From: Acidobacteriota bacterium | GTDB lineage: Bacteria > Acidobacteriota > Thermoanaerobaculia > UBA5066 | DNA: 37,730 nucleotides | NCBI GenBank assembly: GCA_003152095.1 | Contig: PLZI01000093.1 | Coordinates: 1 to 37,730, forward strand | Reading direction: 5' to 3' | Part shown: positions 7,702 through 15,417 of the stretch, one piece after another | How the letters are laid out: every line of letters starts with the position of its first letter | Numbering within the stretch: the stretch's first letter is position 1 | Made by a program: the position numbers and the translations under genes | Notes under the pieces: model-generated | The model's input: the letters and a program-made list of their open reading frames with translations, nothing else | Databases searched by the model: none | What the model was told of the DNA's origin: nothing

Positions 7702-8076
7702 TTAGTATGGCATCTCGTCGTCCTCGAGGCCGAAGTAGTGGCCGAGCTCGTGGACGAGCGTGTCCTTGATCTCCTTCACCGCTTCGCCGCTATTCCTCGT
7801 GTTGCGGAGGATGGGGCCGCGGAAGACGACGACCTGAGGCGGGAGTCCGGGGAGCATGTCGAAGCTCATCTCCGTGCGCATGGGGCCGCGGAAAATGCCG
7901 AACAGCTCTTCGTCGTCCGGTGTATTCGTCAGCTCGTAGTCCTCGTCGGAGGGCTCGTCCTCGACGGCGATGACGACGTTCTCGAGGCGGCCTTGGAACT
8001 CCGTGGGAAGCTGCTCGATGGCCTTCTCGACGAGCCGCTCGAACTCGCCAAGGGAGAGGCGGGGCGGGCGGGCCAC
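7702..8076 (-). CDS. Small metallopeptidase of the zincin_1 family
   Basis: A 124-residue protein with the extended zinc-binding motif HELGHYFGLEDD at residues 109-120: His109, Glu110, His113 and the third ligand Asp119. This HExxHxxGxxD pattern and the short length fit the minimal zincins (Pfam Zincin_1, PF06262) common in actinobacteria, acidobacteria and proteobacteria. The N-terminus (FERLVEKAIEQLP) is also the usual family opening. There is no signal peptide, so it is cytoplasmic. The natural substrate of the family is not established. It starts 11 nt after the TatD gene stop and probably belongs to the metG-LOG-tatD transcription unit. Confidence 0.88.
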   Translation of the reverse strand: MARPPRLSLGEFERLVEKAIEQLPTEFQGRLENVVIAVEDEPSDEDYELTNTPDDEELFGIFRGPMRTEMSFDMLPGLPPQVVVFRGPILRNTRNSGEAVKEIKDTLVHELGHYFGLEDDEMPY

Positions 8077-8087
8077 GCGGAATTCTC

Positions 8088-8912
8088 CTAGGGAACGCGG
8101 AAGAGACGGCCAAAGTTGTCCGTCGTGGCGCGCGCCACTTCCGCGACCGAAACGCCCTTCACGTCGGCCAGCCTCGCGGCCGTCTTTGGCAGAAACGCCG
8201 ATTCATTGGGCTTGCCGCGAAACGGCGTAGGCGCGAGATAGGGAGCGTCCGTCTCGATGAGCATCGAGGCGAGCGGCAGCGCCGCCGCGGCCTCGCGCAC
8301 GTTGTCGGCCGCCTTGAACGTCAACATGCCCGAGAAGCTCACGAGATAGCCAAGGGCGAGCGCCCGCTCCCCCGTCGCGACGTCGGCGCAGAAAGAGTGA
8401 AAGACACCGCGCAGCTCCGTCGGCGAGCCGGGGTTCTCCTTCTCGAGGATCGGCAGGAGATCCGCCTCGCTGAGGCGGTTGTGGAGAAGGACTGGAAGCT
8501 TCCGGCCGCGGGCAAAGCACAATTGGGCGGCCACGACGCGCTTCTGGACGTCGCGCGGCGAGTGGTCGTAGTGGTAGTCGAGGCCGATCTCCCCCACGGC
8601 GACGACCTTCTTCGAAGCGCACAGCTCCTCGAAGAGTTTGAGGTCCCGGTCCTCGTCGAACTCCTTGGCCTCATGCGGGTGGAACCCCACGGCGGCATAG
8701 ACGCCCTCGTGCGCTTCGGCGATCTCCACGGTGCGCCTTTGGTCGCCCGGCTCGGTCGCCGGCACGAGAATGCGCGTGACGCCCGCATCCCGCGCGCGGC
8801 CCACGAGCTCCTTCACTTCGGCTGCGCTCGGCGCGCGCGGCGCGCCCTTCATCTCGCCGCCGTCGAAGACCATCGTGAGATGGCCGTGCGAATCGGCGAG
8901 CTCGGTCGTCAT
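8088..8912 (-). CDS. TatD-family metal-dependent hydrolase/nuclease
   Basis: A 274-residue TIM-barrel hydrolase. The metal ligands are all in place: DSHGH at the N-terminus (His9, His11), GEIGLDYHYD with Glu108, LLHNR (His144), FHSFCAD (His172) and ETDAPYLAP with Asp222. Family knowledge: TatD enzymes are metal-dependent exo-DNases or RNases linked to DNA repair and RNA quality control. The start at ATG 8910-8912 overlaps the stop of the LOG-family gene as ATGA, which fixes it. It lies between the LOG gene and the small zincin in a compact minus-strand operon headed by metG, the usual neighbour of tatD in many bacteria. Confidence 0.93.
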   Translation of the reverse strand: MTTELADSHGHLTMVFDGGEMKGAPRAPSAAEVKELVGRARDAGVTRILVPATEPGDQRRTVEIAEAHEGVYAAVGFHPHEAKEFDEDRDLKLFEELCASKKVVAVGEIGLDYHYDHSPRDVQKRVVAAQLCFARGRKLPVLLHNRLSEADLLPILEKENPGSPTELRGVFHSFCADVATGERALALGYLVSFSGMLTFKAADNVREAAAALPLASMLIETDAPYLAPTPFRGKPNESAFLPKTAARLADVKGVSVAEVARATTDNFGRLFRVP

Positions 8913-9724
8913 TTCGGGCCGTTCAGGAATGGTGAGCCCGCGGGCATCGGGTACTTCCCGTAATAATCCACGATTGCACCCCAGGCCTCGGCGGCCGTCT
9001 CGGCGTACGCGATGAGATCGAGGTCCCTTTTCGCGATCGCGCCTTCGTCGACGAGGAATTGCCAATTGATGAGCTTCTCCCAATACGCGCGCCCGACGAG
9101 GACGACGGGCACGCGACTCATCTTGCCCGTCTGGATGAGCGTGAGCGTCTCGAAAAGCTCATCCAGCGTGCCGAACCCCCCTGGAAACGCCACGAGCGCC
9201 TTGGCACGCATGAGGAAGTGCATCTTGCGGATGCCGAAGTAGTGAAAGCGGAAGCAGAGCGACGGCGTGATGTACGCGTTCGGCCACTGCTCGTGCGGGA
9301 GCTGGATGTTGAGGCCCACGGTCTTGGCGCCCGAATCGAACGCGCCGCGGTTCGCGGCCTCCATCGCGCCCGGGCCGCCTCCCGTCGTGATGACGAAATC
9401 GCAGAGGCCGTCCACCTGACACGTCGTGGAGACGAGGCGGCCGAACTCGTAGGCCGCGCGGTACCACGGGCTCGATTCCGTGAGGCGCGCGCCGCCGAAG
9501 ACGACGACCGTCGAGCGGATCGCCTCTTCGTTCAGAAAGTCGTCGGTCTTCTCGAGCTCGAGGAGGAGGCGTACGCCGCGGAGGCCGGGCCGCGCGAGGT
9601 ACGCCACGTCGTCCTGGGCACGCACGTAACTCGGCGACGAGAGGATCCTCGTCAGGTTCTCCCGCGCCGCCGGGTCCGTCGGGACGGGCGGCGCGGGCAC
9701 CTTAGGAGCCTCTCCGCCGGACAT
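8909..9724 (-). CDS. LOG-family protein (lysine decarboxylase-like fold)
   Basis: A 271-residue protein with both LOG signatures: GGGPGAMEAANRG at residues 115-127 and PGGFGTLDE at 181-189. Family members cleave nucleoside 5'-monophosphates to release the base, the reaction that activates cytokinins in plants. In bacteria the role is probably nucleotide salvage or clearance. It has about 70 extra N-terminal residues (Pro-rich, then helical) before the core fold, like the longer TIGR00730-type members. The start lies 3 nt after the metG stop, with AAGGTGA inside the end of metG as ribosome binding site. The next gene overlaps it by 4 nt, so translational coupling is likely. Confidence 0.9.
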   Translation of the reverse strand: MSGGEAPKVPAPPVPTDPAARENLTRILSSPSYVRAQDDVAYLARPGLRGVRLLLELEKTDDFLNEEAIRSTVVVFGGARLTESSPWYRAAYEFGRLVSTTCQVDGLCDFVITTGGGPGAMEAANRGAFDSGAKTVGLNIQLPHEQWPNAYITPSLCFRFHYFGIRKMHFLMRAKALVAFPGGFGTLDELFETLTLIQTGKMSRVPVVLVGRAYWEKLINWQFLVDEGAIAKRDLDLIAYAETAAEAWGAIVDYYGKYPMPAGSPFLNGPK

Positions 9725-9727
9725 CGG

Positions 9728-11725
9728 CTATTTCACCTTGGCGCCGGAGGGCACGGAGGGATCGACGGCGAGGAGCGAGGCTTCGCCCGTCTCGGGCAGC
9801 GTGGCGGCGAGCACCATCCCGTTCGACTCGATGCCCATGAGCTTTGCCGGCGCAAGATTCGCGACGAAGACGAGCTTCCGGCCGACGAGCTGCTCCGCGG
9901 TGTAGGCGGTCGCGATGCCGCCCACGATCGTCCGGACTTCTTCACCGATGCGGACGGTCATCTTCATCAGCTTCTTCGATTTCTCGACCTTCTCGGCGGC
10001 GATGACTTCACCCACACGAAGATCGATCTTCAGGAAGTCGTCGATGGAGATTTTGGTTTCGGGGGAAGACGGGGGGATTTGCTTAGAAGGAGAAATATTC
10101 TCTTTCGTGTCTGCCACAGAGCTCTCCTTTGAAGCACCAGCGGTGCCGGCACCTCTGGAAGCAAAATATTCTTTCGCGTCCGCCCTCGGAAAGAGCGGCG
10201 GTGCCGCGGGAAGCGGAGCGTCGAGGGGCAGGAGGCCCCACGCAAGATCGGAGGCGCGGAGGTCTTCCGCCCGCTTGTCGGTGCCGAGGCGCCGAAACAC
10301 TTCCGTCGCCGTGCGCGGCGCGATCGGCGCGAGCATGCACGCCGCGACGCGTAGCGCTTCGAGACAGTCGTAGAGCACGTGGGAACGGAATTCGAAGAGT
10401 TCTTCTGAAGAAAGAGGGGGCTGGCGGAGCGCCTTCCACGGCTCGGTCGCTGTGATTTCGGCGTCGATCGCGCCGAGAAGATAGCGGATTGCGGCTGCCG
10501 CGTCCTGGAGCCGATAACCTTCGAAGGAATTCTTCCAGTCATCTCCTGCCTTCTGGGCGGCGACGAAAACGAGGGGCCCTCCCGGCGTCGTCTTCCTCCG
10601 AACCGAAGGCGTTTTCCCGCCGAAGAAGTCTCTCGACATCTTCACGGCGCGCGAGAGCGTGTTGCCGAGGCCGTTCGCGAGGTCGGCGTTATAGCCCGCG
10701 AGAAAGTCCTCGTCGGAGAAGTTCGCGTCTTGCCCGAACGACATCGCCGAGACGAGGTGCCAGCGGAGCGCGTCCACGCCGAAGGCCGCGACGAGGTCGT
10801 CGGGCCGCACGACGTTGCCCGTGGACTTGGACATCTTCTTCGCATCGCGCAGCCACCACCCGTGCGACACGATCTGGCGCGGCACTGGGAGACCTGCCGA
10901 CATGAGGAACGCCGGCCAATAGACGGCGTGGAAGCGCAGGATGTCCTTGCCGATGACGTGGATGCCGGGCCAGTAGCGCTCGTAGAGCGTAAGGTCCGAC
11001 GAGCCGAGGCCGAGCGCCGTGATGTAGTTCACGAGCGCGTCGAGCCACACGTACACGACGTGCCCGGGCCGGCCGGGAAACGGGATGCCCCACGAGATCG
11101 TCGTGCGCGAGACGGAGAGGTCCTTGAGTCCCGACTCCACGAACGAGCGCACCTCGTTCAGGCGCGACTCGGGGAAGACGAACGGCTTGCCCTCCACGCC
11201 CTTCTCGTACAGCTCGAGAAGGCGAGGGCCGTACTTCGAGAGGCGGAAGAAGACGTTCTCCTCGCGCTGCCACTCCGTCTTGAAACCGTGGACCGGGCAA
11301 TTCCCGTCCACGAGATCCTTCTCCGGGTAGAACGCCTCGCAGTTCGCGCAGTACCAGCCCTCGTGGCCGGCCGAGTAGAGGTCGCCCGCCGCATCGATGC
11401 GCCGGATGATCTCCTCGACGCCCAACCGGTGACGCAGCTCGGTCGTGCGGATGAAGTCGTCGTTGGAGATGCCGAACTCTTTCCAGAGGTTCCGGAACGT
11501 CAGCGCGTGGCGGTCGGCCACGACGATCGGGGCGACACCTTCTTTCTTCGCGACTTTCTCGATGTTCTGGCCGTGCTCGTCGGTGCCGGTCAGAAGGCGC
11601 ACGTCCTCCCCCTGCTGGCGGAAGAAGCGCGCGAGCGTGTCCGTGACGACCGTCGTGTAGAGGTGCCCGATGTGGGGCCGGTCGTTGACGTAATAGATCG
11701 GCGTCGTGAAGTAGCGGCGGGCCAT
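9728..11725 (-). CDS. metG: Methionine-tRNA ligase with C-terminal tRNA-binding domain
   Basis: A 665-residue class I aminoacyl-tRNA synthetase that charges tRNA-Met. HIGH is at residues 18-21 and KMSKS at 297-301. A zinc knuckle is visible as Cys126, Cys129, Cys143 and His146; with His replacing the fourth Cys, this single knuckle fits the MetG2-type enzymes. Residues from about 560 form an EMAP/Trbp-type tRNA-binding domain (KIDLRVGEVIAAE, then VGRKLVFVANLAP) that promotes dimerisation. A linker rich in Ser, Ala and Lys separates it from the catalytic body. The start is ATG 11723-11725. It has no Shine-Dalgarno sequence but has TATCCT 9 nt upstream, suggesting its own leaderless promoter between lhgO and metG. 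Confidence 0.97.
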   Translation of the reverse strand: MARRYFTTPIYYVNDRPHIGHLYTTVVTDTLARFFRQQGEDVRLLTGTDEHGQNIEKVAKKEGVAPIVVADRHALTFRNLWKEFGISNDDFIRTTELRHRLGVEEIIRRIDAAGDLYSAGHEGWYCANCEAFYPEKDLVDGNCPVHGFKTEWQREENVFFRLSKYGPRLLELYEKGVEGKPFVFPESRLNEVRSFVESGLKDLSVSRTTISWGIPFPGRPGHVVYVWLDALVNYITALGLGSSDLTLYERYWPGIHVIGKDILRFHAVYWPAFLMSAGLPVPRQIVSHGWWLRDAKKMSKSTGNVVRPDDLVAAFGVDALRWHLVSAMSFGQDANFSDEDFLAGYNADLANGLGNTLSRAVKMSRDFFGGKTPSVRRKTTPGGPLVFVAAQKAGDDWKNSFEGYRLQDAAAAIRYLLGAIDAEITATEPWKALRQPPLSSEELFEFRSHVLYDCLEALRVAACMLAPIAPRTATEVFRRLGTDKRAEDLRASDLAWGLLPLDAPLPAAPPLFPRADAKEYFASRGAGTAGASKESSVADTKENISPSKQIPPSSPETKISIDDFLKIDLRVGEVIAAEKVEKSKKLMKMTVRIGEEVRTIVGGIATAYTAEQLVGRKLVFVANLAPAKLMGIESNGMVLAATLPETGEASLLAVDPSVPSGAKVK

Positions 11726-11734
11726 GAAGAATCG

Positions 11735-11740
11735 AGGATA
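11735..11740 (-). promoter_or_regulatory. Candidate -10 box (TATCCT) for metG
   Basis: TATCCT on the minus strand ends 9 nt before the metG ATG, inside the 26-bp gap after lhgO. No ribosome binding site lies between, which fits a leaderless transcript and makes metG the head of a sub-operon (metG, LOG, tatD, zincin). Confidence 0.45.
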
Positions 11741-11751
11741 CCGCGCCGGCT

Positions 11752-12957
11752 CTAGTCCCGCCGCATCGCGAGGACGCGCGTGGCGATCCTCTCGCCGATC
11801 GCGAGAGACGCCGTGGCGGCCGGCGACGGGGCGTTCAGGACATGGATGGCGCGCCCGTGCGTCACGATCCGGAAATCGTCCTCGAGTCTCCCGTCGGGAA
11901 GCATCGCCTGCGCCCGGACGCCGGACCCGCCCTCCTCGAGGTCCTCCCCGCGAAGATCGGGCATGAGGCGCTGCAGGGCTTTCACGAACGCCCGCTTGCT
12001 GAAAGAGCGGTGGATCTCGCCGAGGCCCATTCCCATGTGCCGTACGGCCATACGCCAGAAGCCGGGATACGTGAACGTGTCCCACGCGTCGCGCAGGTCG
12101 AACGAGGTCCGCGTGTAGCCCTCGCGCGCGAGAGCCGGCACCGCGTTCGGCCCTGCCTCGGCACCGCCGCCGATCATCCGCGTGAAGTGGACGCCGAGGA
12201 ACGGGAAGCGCGGATCGGCCACGGGATAGATGAGGTTCTTCACGAGCCCGGCGCGATCGGGCACGAGGCGGTGGTAATCGCCCCGGAACGGGACGATGCG
12301 CAGACCCGGCTCAGCTCCATCCAGCCGCGCGAGCCGGTCGGACTGGAGACCGCCGCAATTCACCGCGAGGCCCGCTTCGATCTCCTCGCCGCCCGCGACG
12401 ATCCTCACCTCGGATTCCGACGATGACAGCGCCGTCACGCGAGCCCCCGTCCGCACGCGGCCCCCTGCCGCGGCGATCACTTCCGCGAATTTCGCGGACA
12501 CGGCGCGGTAGTCGACGATGCCCGTGGCCGGGACATAAAGCGCGCGAAGTCCCGCGGCGTGGGGCTCGATCTTCCGAAATTCCGCGGGCGCGAGCGTGCG
12601 CAAACCCGAGAGACCGTTCTCCCCCGCGCGGCGCTCGAGCTCCGCGAGGGCGGGCAGCTCGGACTCTTTCGTGGCGACGACGAGCTTGCCGCAGATCTCG
12701 TGCGGGACGCCGTGTCTTTGGCAGAACGCTACGAGCAGGCGCCGGCCTTCCACGCAGGTTTTCGCCTTCTCGGAGCCCGGCTTGTAGTAGAGGCCCGAAT
12801 GGATGACGCCGCTGTTGTGGCCCGTCTGGTGCGCGGCGACCTCCTTCTCCTTCTCGAGGACCACGACGGAGAGGCCCGGCGCGCGCTCGAGGAGCTTCAG
12901 GGCCGTGGCGAGGCCCACGATGCCGCCGCCCGCGATCGCGACGTCAACACGCGCCAT
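11752..12957 (-). CDS. lhgO: L-2-hydroxyglutarate oxidase/dehydrogenase (LhgO family)
   Basis: A 401-residue flavoprotein of the DAO family. The FAD-binding GGGIVG is at residues 10-15 and the family-specific HNSGVIHSGLYY at about 48-59. CVEGRR, GIVDYRAV and NCGGLQSDRLA follow in the usual order, and the C-terminal NAPSPAATASLAIG is diagnostic of LhgO. It oxidises L-2-hydroxyglutarate, a side product of malate dehydrogenase and of lysine catabolism, back to 2-oxoglutarate and passes electrons to the membrane quinone pool. The start ATG 12955-12957 is 2 nt after the radC stop. It fits a metabolite-repair role next to DNA- and protein-repair type genes. Confidence 0.93.
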   Translation of the reverse strand: MARVDVAIAGGGIVGLATALKLLERAPGLSVVVLEKEKEVAAHQTGHNSGVIHSGLYYKPGSEKAKTCVEGRRLLVAFCQRHGVPHEICGKLVVATKESELPALAELERRAGENGLSGLRTLAPAEFRKIEPHAAGLRALYVPATGIVDYRAVSAKFAEVIAAAGGRVRTGARVTALSSSESEVRIVAGGEEIEAGLAVNCGGLQSDRLARLDGAEPGLRIVPFRGDYHRLVPDRAGLVKNLIYPVADPRFPFLGVHFTRMIGGGAEAGPNAVPALAREGYTRTSFDLRDAWDTFTYPGFWRMAVRHMGMGLGEIHRSFSKRAFVKALQRLMPDLRGEDLEEGGSGVRAQAMLPDGRLEDDFRIVTHGRAIHVLNAPSPAATASLAIGERIATRVLAMRRD

Positions 12958-12959
12958 CG

Positions 12960-13682
12960 TCAGCTCCTCAGGAGCCCGCGCTCGTGGAACGACACGACGC
13001 GCCCGCGGCCGATCACGAGGTGGTCCTTCACTTCGATGCCGATCTCGCGCCCGGCCGCCACGAAGCGCTGCGTCGTCGCGACGTCCTCGGGCGAAGGCTC
13101 GGGGTCGCCCGACGGATGGTTGTGGTACAGGATGACGCCCGCCGCGCCTGCGAGAATGGCCTGGCGAAAGAGGGGCGCCGGCGCCACCGACGCGTGTGAC
13201 ACGGTCCCTTTGAAAATGACGGCATCGTGGATGAGGCGGTTCTTCGCGTCGAGAAGAAGGCCGCCCATCACCTCGCGCGTCTCGCCGATCAGGCGCGCTT
13301 CGAGATAACGCGCCACAGCGGGAGGGTCGGAAAGAAGATCTTTTTTCGAAAGTCCCGTGCGGGCGACGCGCGCCGCGATTTCGAGAACCGCTCCGACGCG
13401 GGCGGCCTTCGCGGGACCGATTCCGCGGGAGAGCGCCGCGAGGTCCTTGGCCCCGCGGGTGAAAAGGGCCGGAAAGCCTCCCGAAGCGAGAAGCTCGTGG
13501 GCCATCTCGAGGACCGGCTTTCCCGCCGTGCCCGTGCCGAGGATGATCGCCAGAAGCTCTTCGTCGTCGAGAGTCTCGGGACCCTTCGCGAGCATCTTTT
13601 CCCTGGGTCTCTCTTCCTCGGGCGTGTCGGCGAGTCGGCCCCTCGCTGGGCCCGGCCGCCGCCGCGGGCGCGGCTCGCTCAC
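12960..13682 (-). CDS. radC: RadC family JAB/MPN-domain protein
   Basis: 240 residues from the GTG at 13680-13682, which overlaps the sirtuin stop as GTGA. The N-terminal UPF0758 helical region is recognisable (ERPREKMLAKGPETLDDEEL, then LSRGIGPAKAARV, a helix-hairpin-helix-like turn). The C-terminal JAMM/MPN metal site reads HNHPSGDPEPSPED at residues 187-200. Despite its name, the role of RadC in DNA repair is unsettled; the fold is that of a metalloprotease. An arginine-rich stretch of about 20 residues precedes the conserved part. The gene is translationally coupled to cobB upstream and abuts lhgO downstream. Confidence 0.93.
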   Translation of the reverse strand: MSEPRPRRRPGPARGRLADTPEEERPREKMLAKGPETLDDEELLAIILGTGTAGKPVLEMAHELLASGGFPALFTRGAKDLAALSRGIGPAKAARVGAVLEIAARVARTGLSKKDLLSDPPAVARYLEARLIGETREVMGGLLLDAKNRLIHDAVIFKGTVSHASVAPAPLFRQAILAGAAGVILYHNHPSGDPEPSPEDVATTQRFVAAGREIGIEVKDHLVIGRGRVVSFHERGLLRS

Positions 13683-14431
13683 GGGATCGTCCTCACGAGC
13701 GCCTTCGCGATCGCGGGCAGAACCTTCGTCGCGCTCGCGCGGAAGACGCCCGCCGCAAGCGGCGCGATCGGCGTCTCCTTGGGGTTGATCTCGAACACGT
13801 AGGCGCCGCCGCGCGCCGCCAGGAGCGCAAGCGACGAGGCCGGCGCCACGACGGAGGACGTGCCGACGACGAAGAACACGGCGCACTCCTCGGCCGCGCG
13901 CACCGCCGCCTCCCACGTCTCCGGAGCGAGCGGCTCGCCGAACCACACGACGTCTGGCCGGAGGAGGCCGCCGCAGATGCAGACGGGAAGCGGCGGAACC
14001 GGGCCCTCCGGCGCGGGTGAACGGCGCGCGCACTTCGTGCAGCGCGCGACGAGCAGCGTCCCGTGCAGCTCGAGCAGGTTCCGGCTTCCGGCCGCCGCGT
14101 GGAGGCCGTCCACGTTCTGGGTCACGAGCGTCATGCGCGGCAGGATGCGCTCCATGCGCGCGAGCGCAAGGTGCCCCTCGTTCGGGCGCGCGCCGCGCAG
14201 CTTCTCGAGGCGCCATGCGTAGAACCGCCAAACCTTCTCCGGGTCGCTTTCGAACGCCTCGGGCGTCGCGAGGTCTTCCGGGCGGTTTCCCTCCCACATG
14301 CCGCCCGGCCCCCGGAAGGTCGGGAGGCCGCTCTCGGCCGAGATCCCCGCTCCGGTCAGGACGACGAGCGGGCGTCCGGCCAGAAGCTCGGGCAGGAGGT
14401 CGAGCAGCGGAGTGAGGTCGGGCTCACTCAT
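13679..14431 (-). CDS. cobB: Sirtuin NAD-dependent protein deacylase, class III-type
   Basis: A 250-residue sirtuin. The NAD-binding GAGISAESGLPTFRG is at residues 27-41, TQNVDGLH at 104-111 and the catalytic His123 in ELHG. The zinc ligands are Cys131, Cys134, Cys151 and Cys153. Residues FYAWR place Tyr71 and Arg74 in the YxxR pattern that marks class III sirtuins (SIRT5, E. coli CobB), which accept succinyl- and malonyl-lysine as well as acetyl-lysine. The start ATG overlaps the upstream gene's stop as ATGA. It probably resets acylation of metabolic enzymes in the cytoplasm. Confidence 0.94.
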   Translation of the reverse strand: MSEPDLTPLLDLLPELLAGRPLVVLTGAGISAESGLPTFRGPGGMWEGNRPEDLATPEAFESDPEKVWRFYAWRLEKLRGARPNEGHLALARMERILPRMTLVTQNVDGLHAAAGSRNLLELHGTLLVARCTKCARRSPAPEGPVPPLPVCICGGLLRPDVVWFGEPLAPETWEAAVRAAEECAVFFVVGTSSVVAPASSLALLAARGGAYVFEINPKETPIAPLAAGVFRASATKVLPAIAKALVRTIP

Positions 14432-15297
14432 CGCAACTCGCGCCCGCGGACGATGCGGTCGAGCCCACGCGTTCGGAAGTCGTCCGGCACGGCCACGAGG
14501 GCCTCATCGCCTTTGGCCCCGGGGCGCGTGGCGAGATTCCTCACGCGGCGTGTGACGGTCGAGCGCGCGGTCACGGGCTTCGGCGGAGGCTCCGTGCCCG
14601 CCGGCATCCCCGGCGCCTCGGCGCTCGACGTGGACGTGACGATGATCTCGACGAACACGGGCAGACCGGTCGCCTTCGCGAGCTCCGCCTCGAGCGTCTC
14701 GCGCGCGGCGCCGCGCGCGGGCACGAGACGCGCGAGTGAATCGAGCGAGGACTGCGCCTCGGGTATGTCGACCGCCTCGACGATCCCGGTCGCCTCGGTC
14801 TTCACGCGCGTGATCCGTCCGGGCGCCGAGAGAACGACGCTCCACGCGGCCACCAGCCGGAAGCGCGACGTGGGCCGGTCCTGGAACGCTCGCCCGGCGC
14901 CGTCGGGCCGGAAGGCGACCGAAACGTCACGCACAGCGGGCGCGGCCGCGCCCGGATCCGAGGGATTTCCTTGGAAGAGCGCGATGAAGTCCGCGGGCGT
15001 CGCGCCGGCCGCGAGCTTCTCCTCCCGGTCGAGAAGCGTAACGCCGTCCGCGTCCGCGACGACGGAGGAGGCGGAAGAGCGCGGGAACGTGCCGTGCGTG
15101 AGATCCCAGCGCGCCCGCCCGCCCCGCACCGCGACGGTTCCGCCCGCCGAGACGGTCCGTTCGCCGGCGGGCGTGACGTTGCGCGTGGATTCGAGGAGCT
15201 CGTACGTCACGAGCGGCGGAAGCGCCTCCGCCTTCGGCGTCACGTCGGCGGGAGCCGCGAGGACCGCGGCGGCGAGAAAGGCGAAGCCGACCGGCAT
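14428..15297 (-). CDS. Secreted or periplasmic protein of unknown function
   Basis: A 289-residue protein starting at ATG 15295-15297. A short hydrophobic N-terminus (MPVGFAFLAAAVLAAPADV) looks like a Sec signal peptide cleaved near residue 15. The body alternates hydrophobic and polar residues as in beta-rich domains: LLESTRNVTPAGERTVSAGG resembles proteins that measure a matrix-like lipoprotein fold, but I cannot name a family. A Pro-rich linker near residue 235 precedes a basic C-terminal tail. It is the first gene of the minus-strand run and overlaps cobB by 4 nt. It lies back to back with the histidine kinase gene, with 63-120 bp between depending on that gene's start. Confidence 0.68.
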   Translation of the reverse strand: MPVGFAFLAAAVLAAPADVTPKAEALPPLVTYELLESTRNVTPAGERTVSAGGTVAVRGGRARWDLTHGTFPRSSASSVVADADGVTLLDREEKLAAGATPADFIALFQGNPSDPGAAAPAVRDVSVAFRPDGAGRAFQDRPTSRFRLVAAWSVVLSAPGRITRVKTEATGIVEAVDIPEAQSSLDSLARLVPARGAARETLEAELAKATGLPVFVEIIVTSTSSAEAPGMPAGTEPPPKPVTARSTVTRRVRNLATRPGAKGDEALVAVPDDFRTRGLDRIVRGRELR

Positions 15298-15417
15298 CGG
15301 CCGAATGATCGCACGCGGCCCGCGGTTGCCCCCACAGCACGCGGCGCGGAGAATGGCGCCGTGCACCGCACAAGAAATGTTCCGGCGGATGCGAAGCGGG
15401 GCAGAGCCCTTCGGCGC

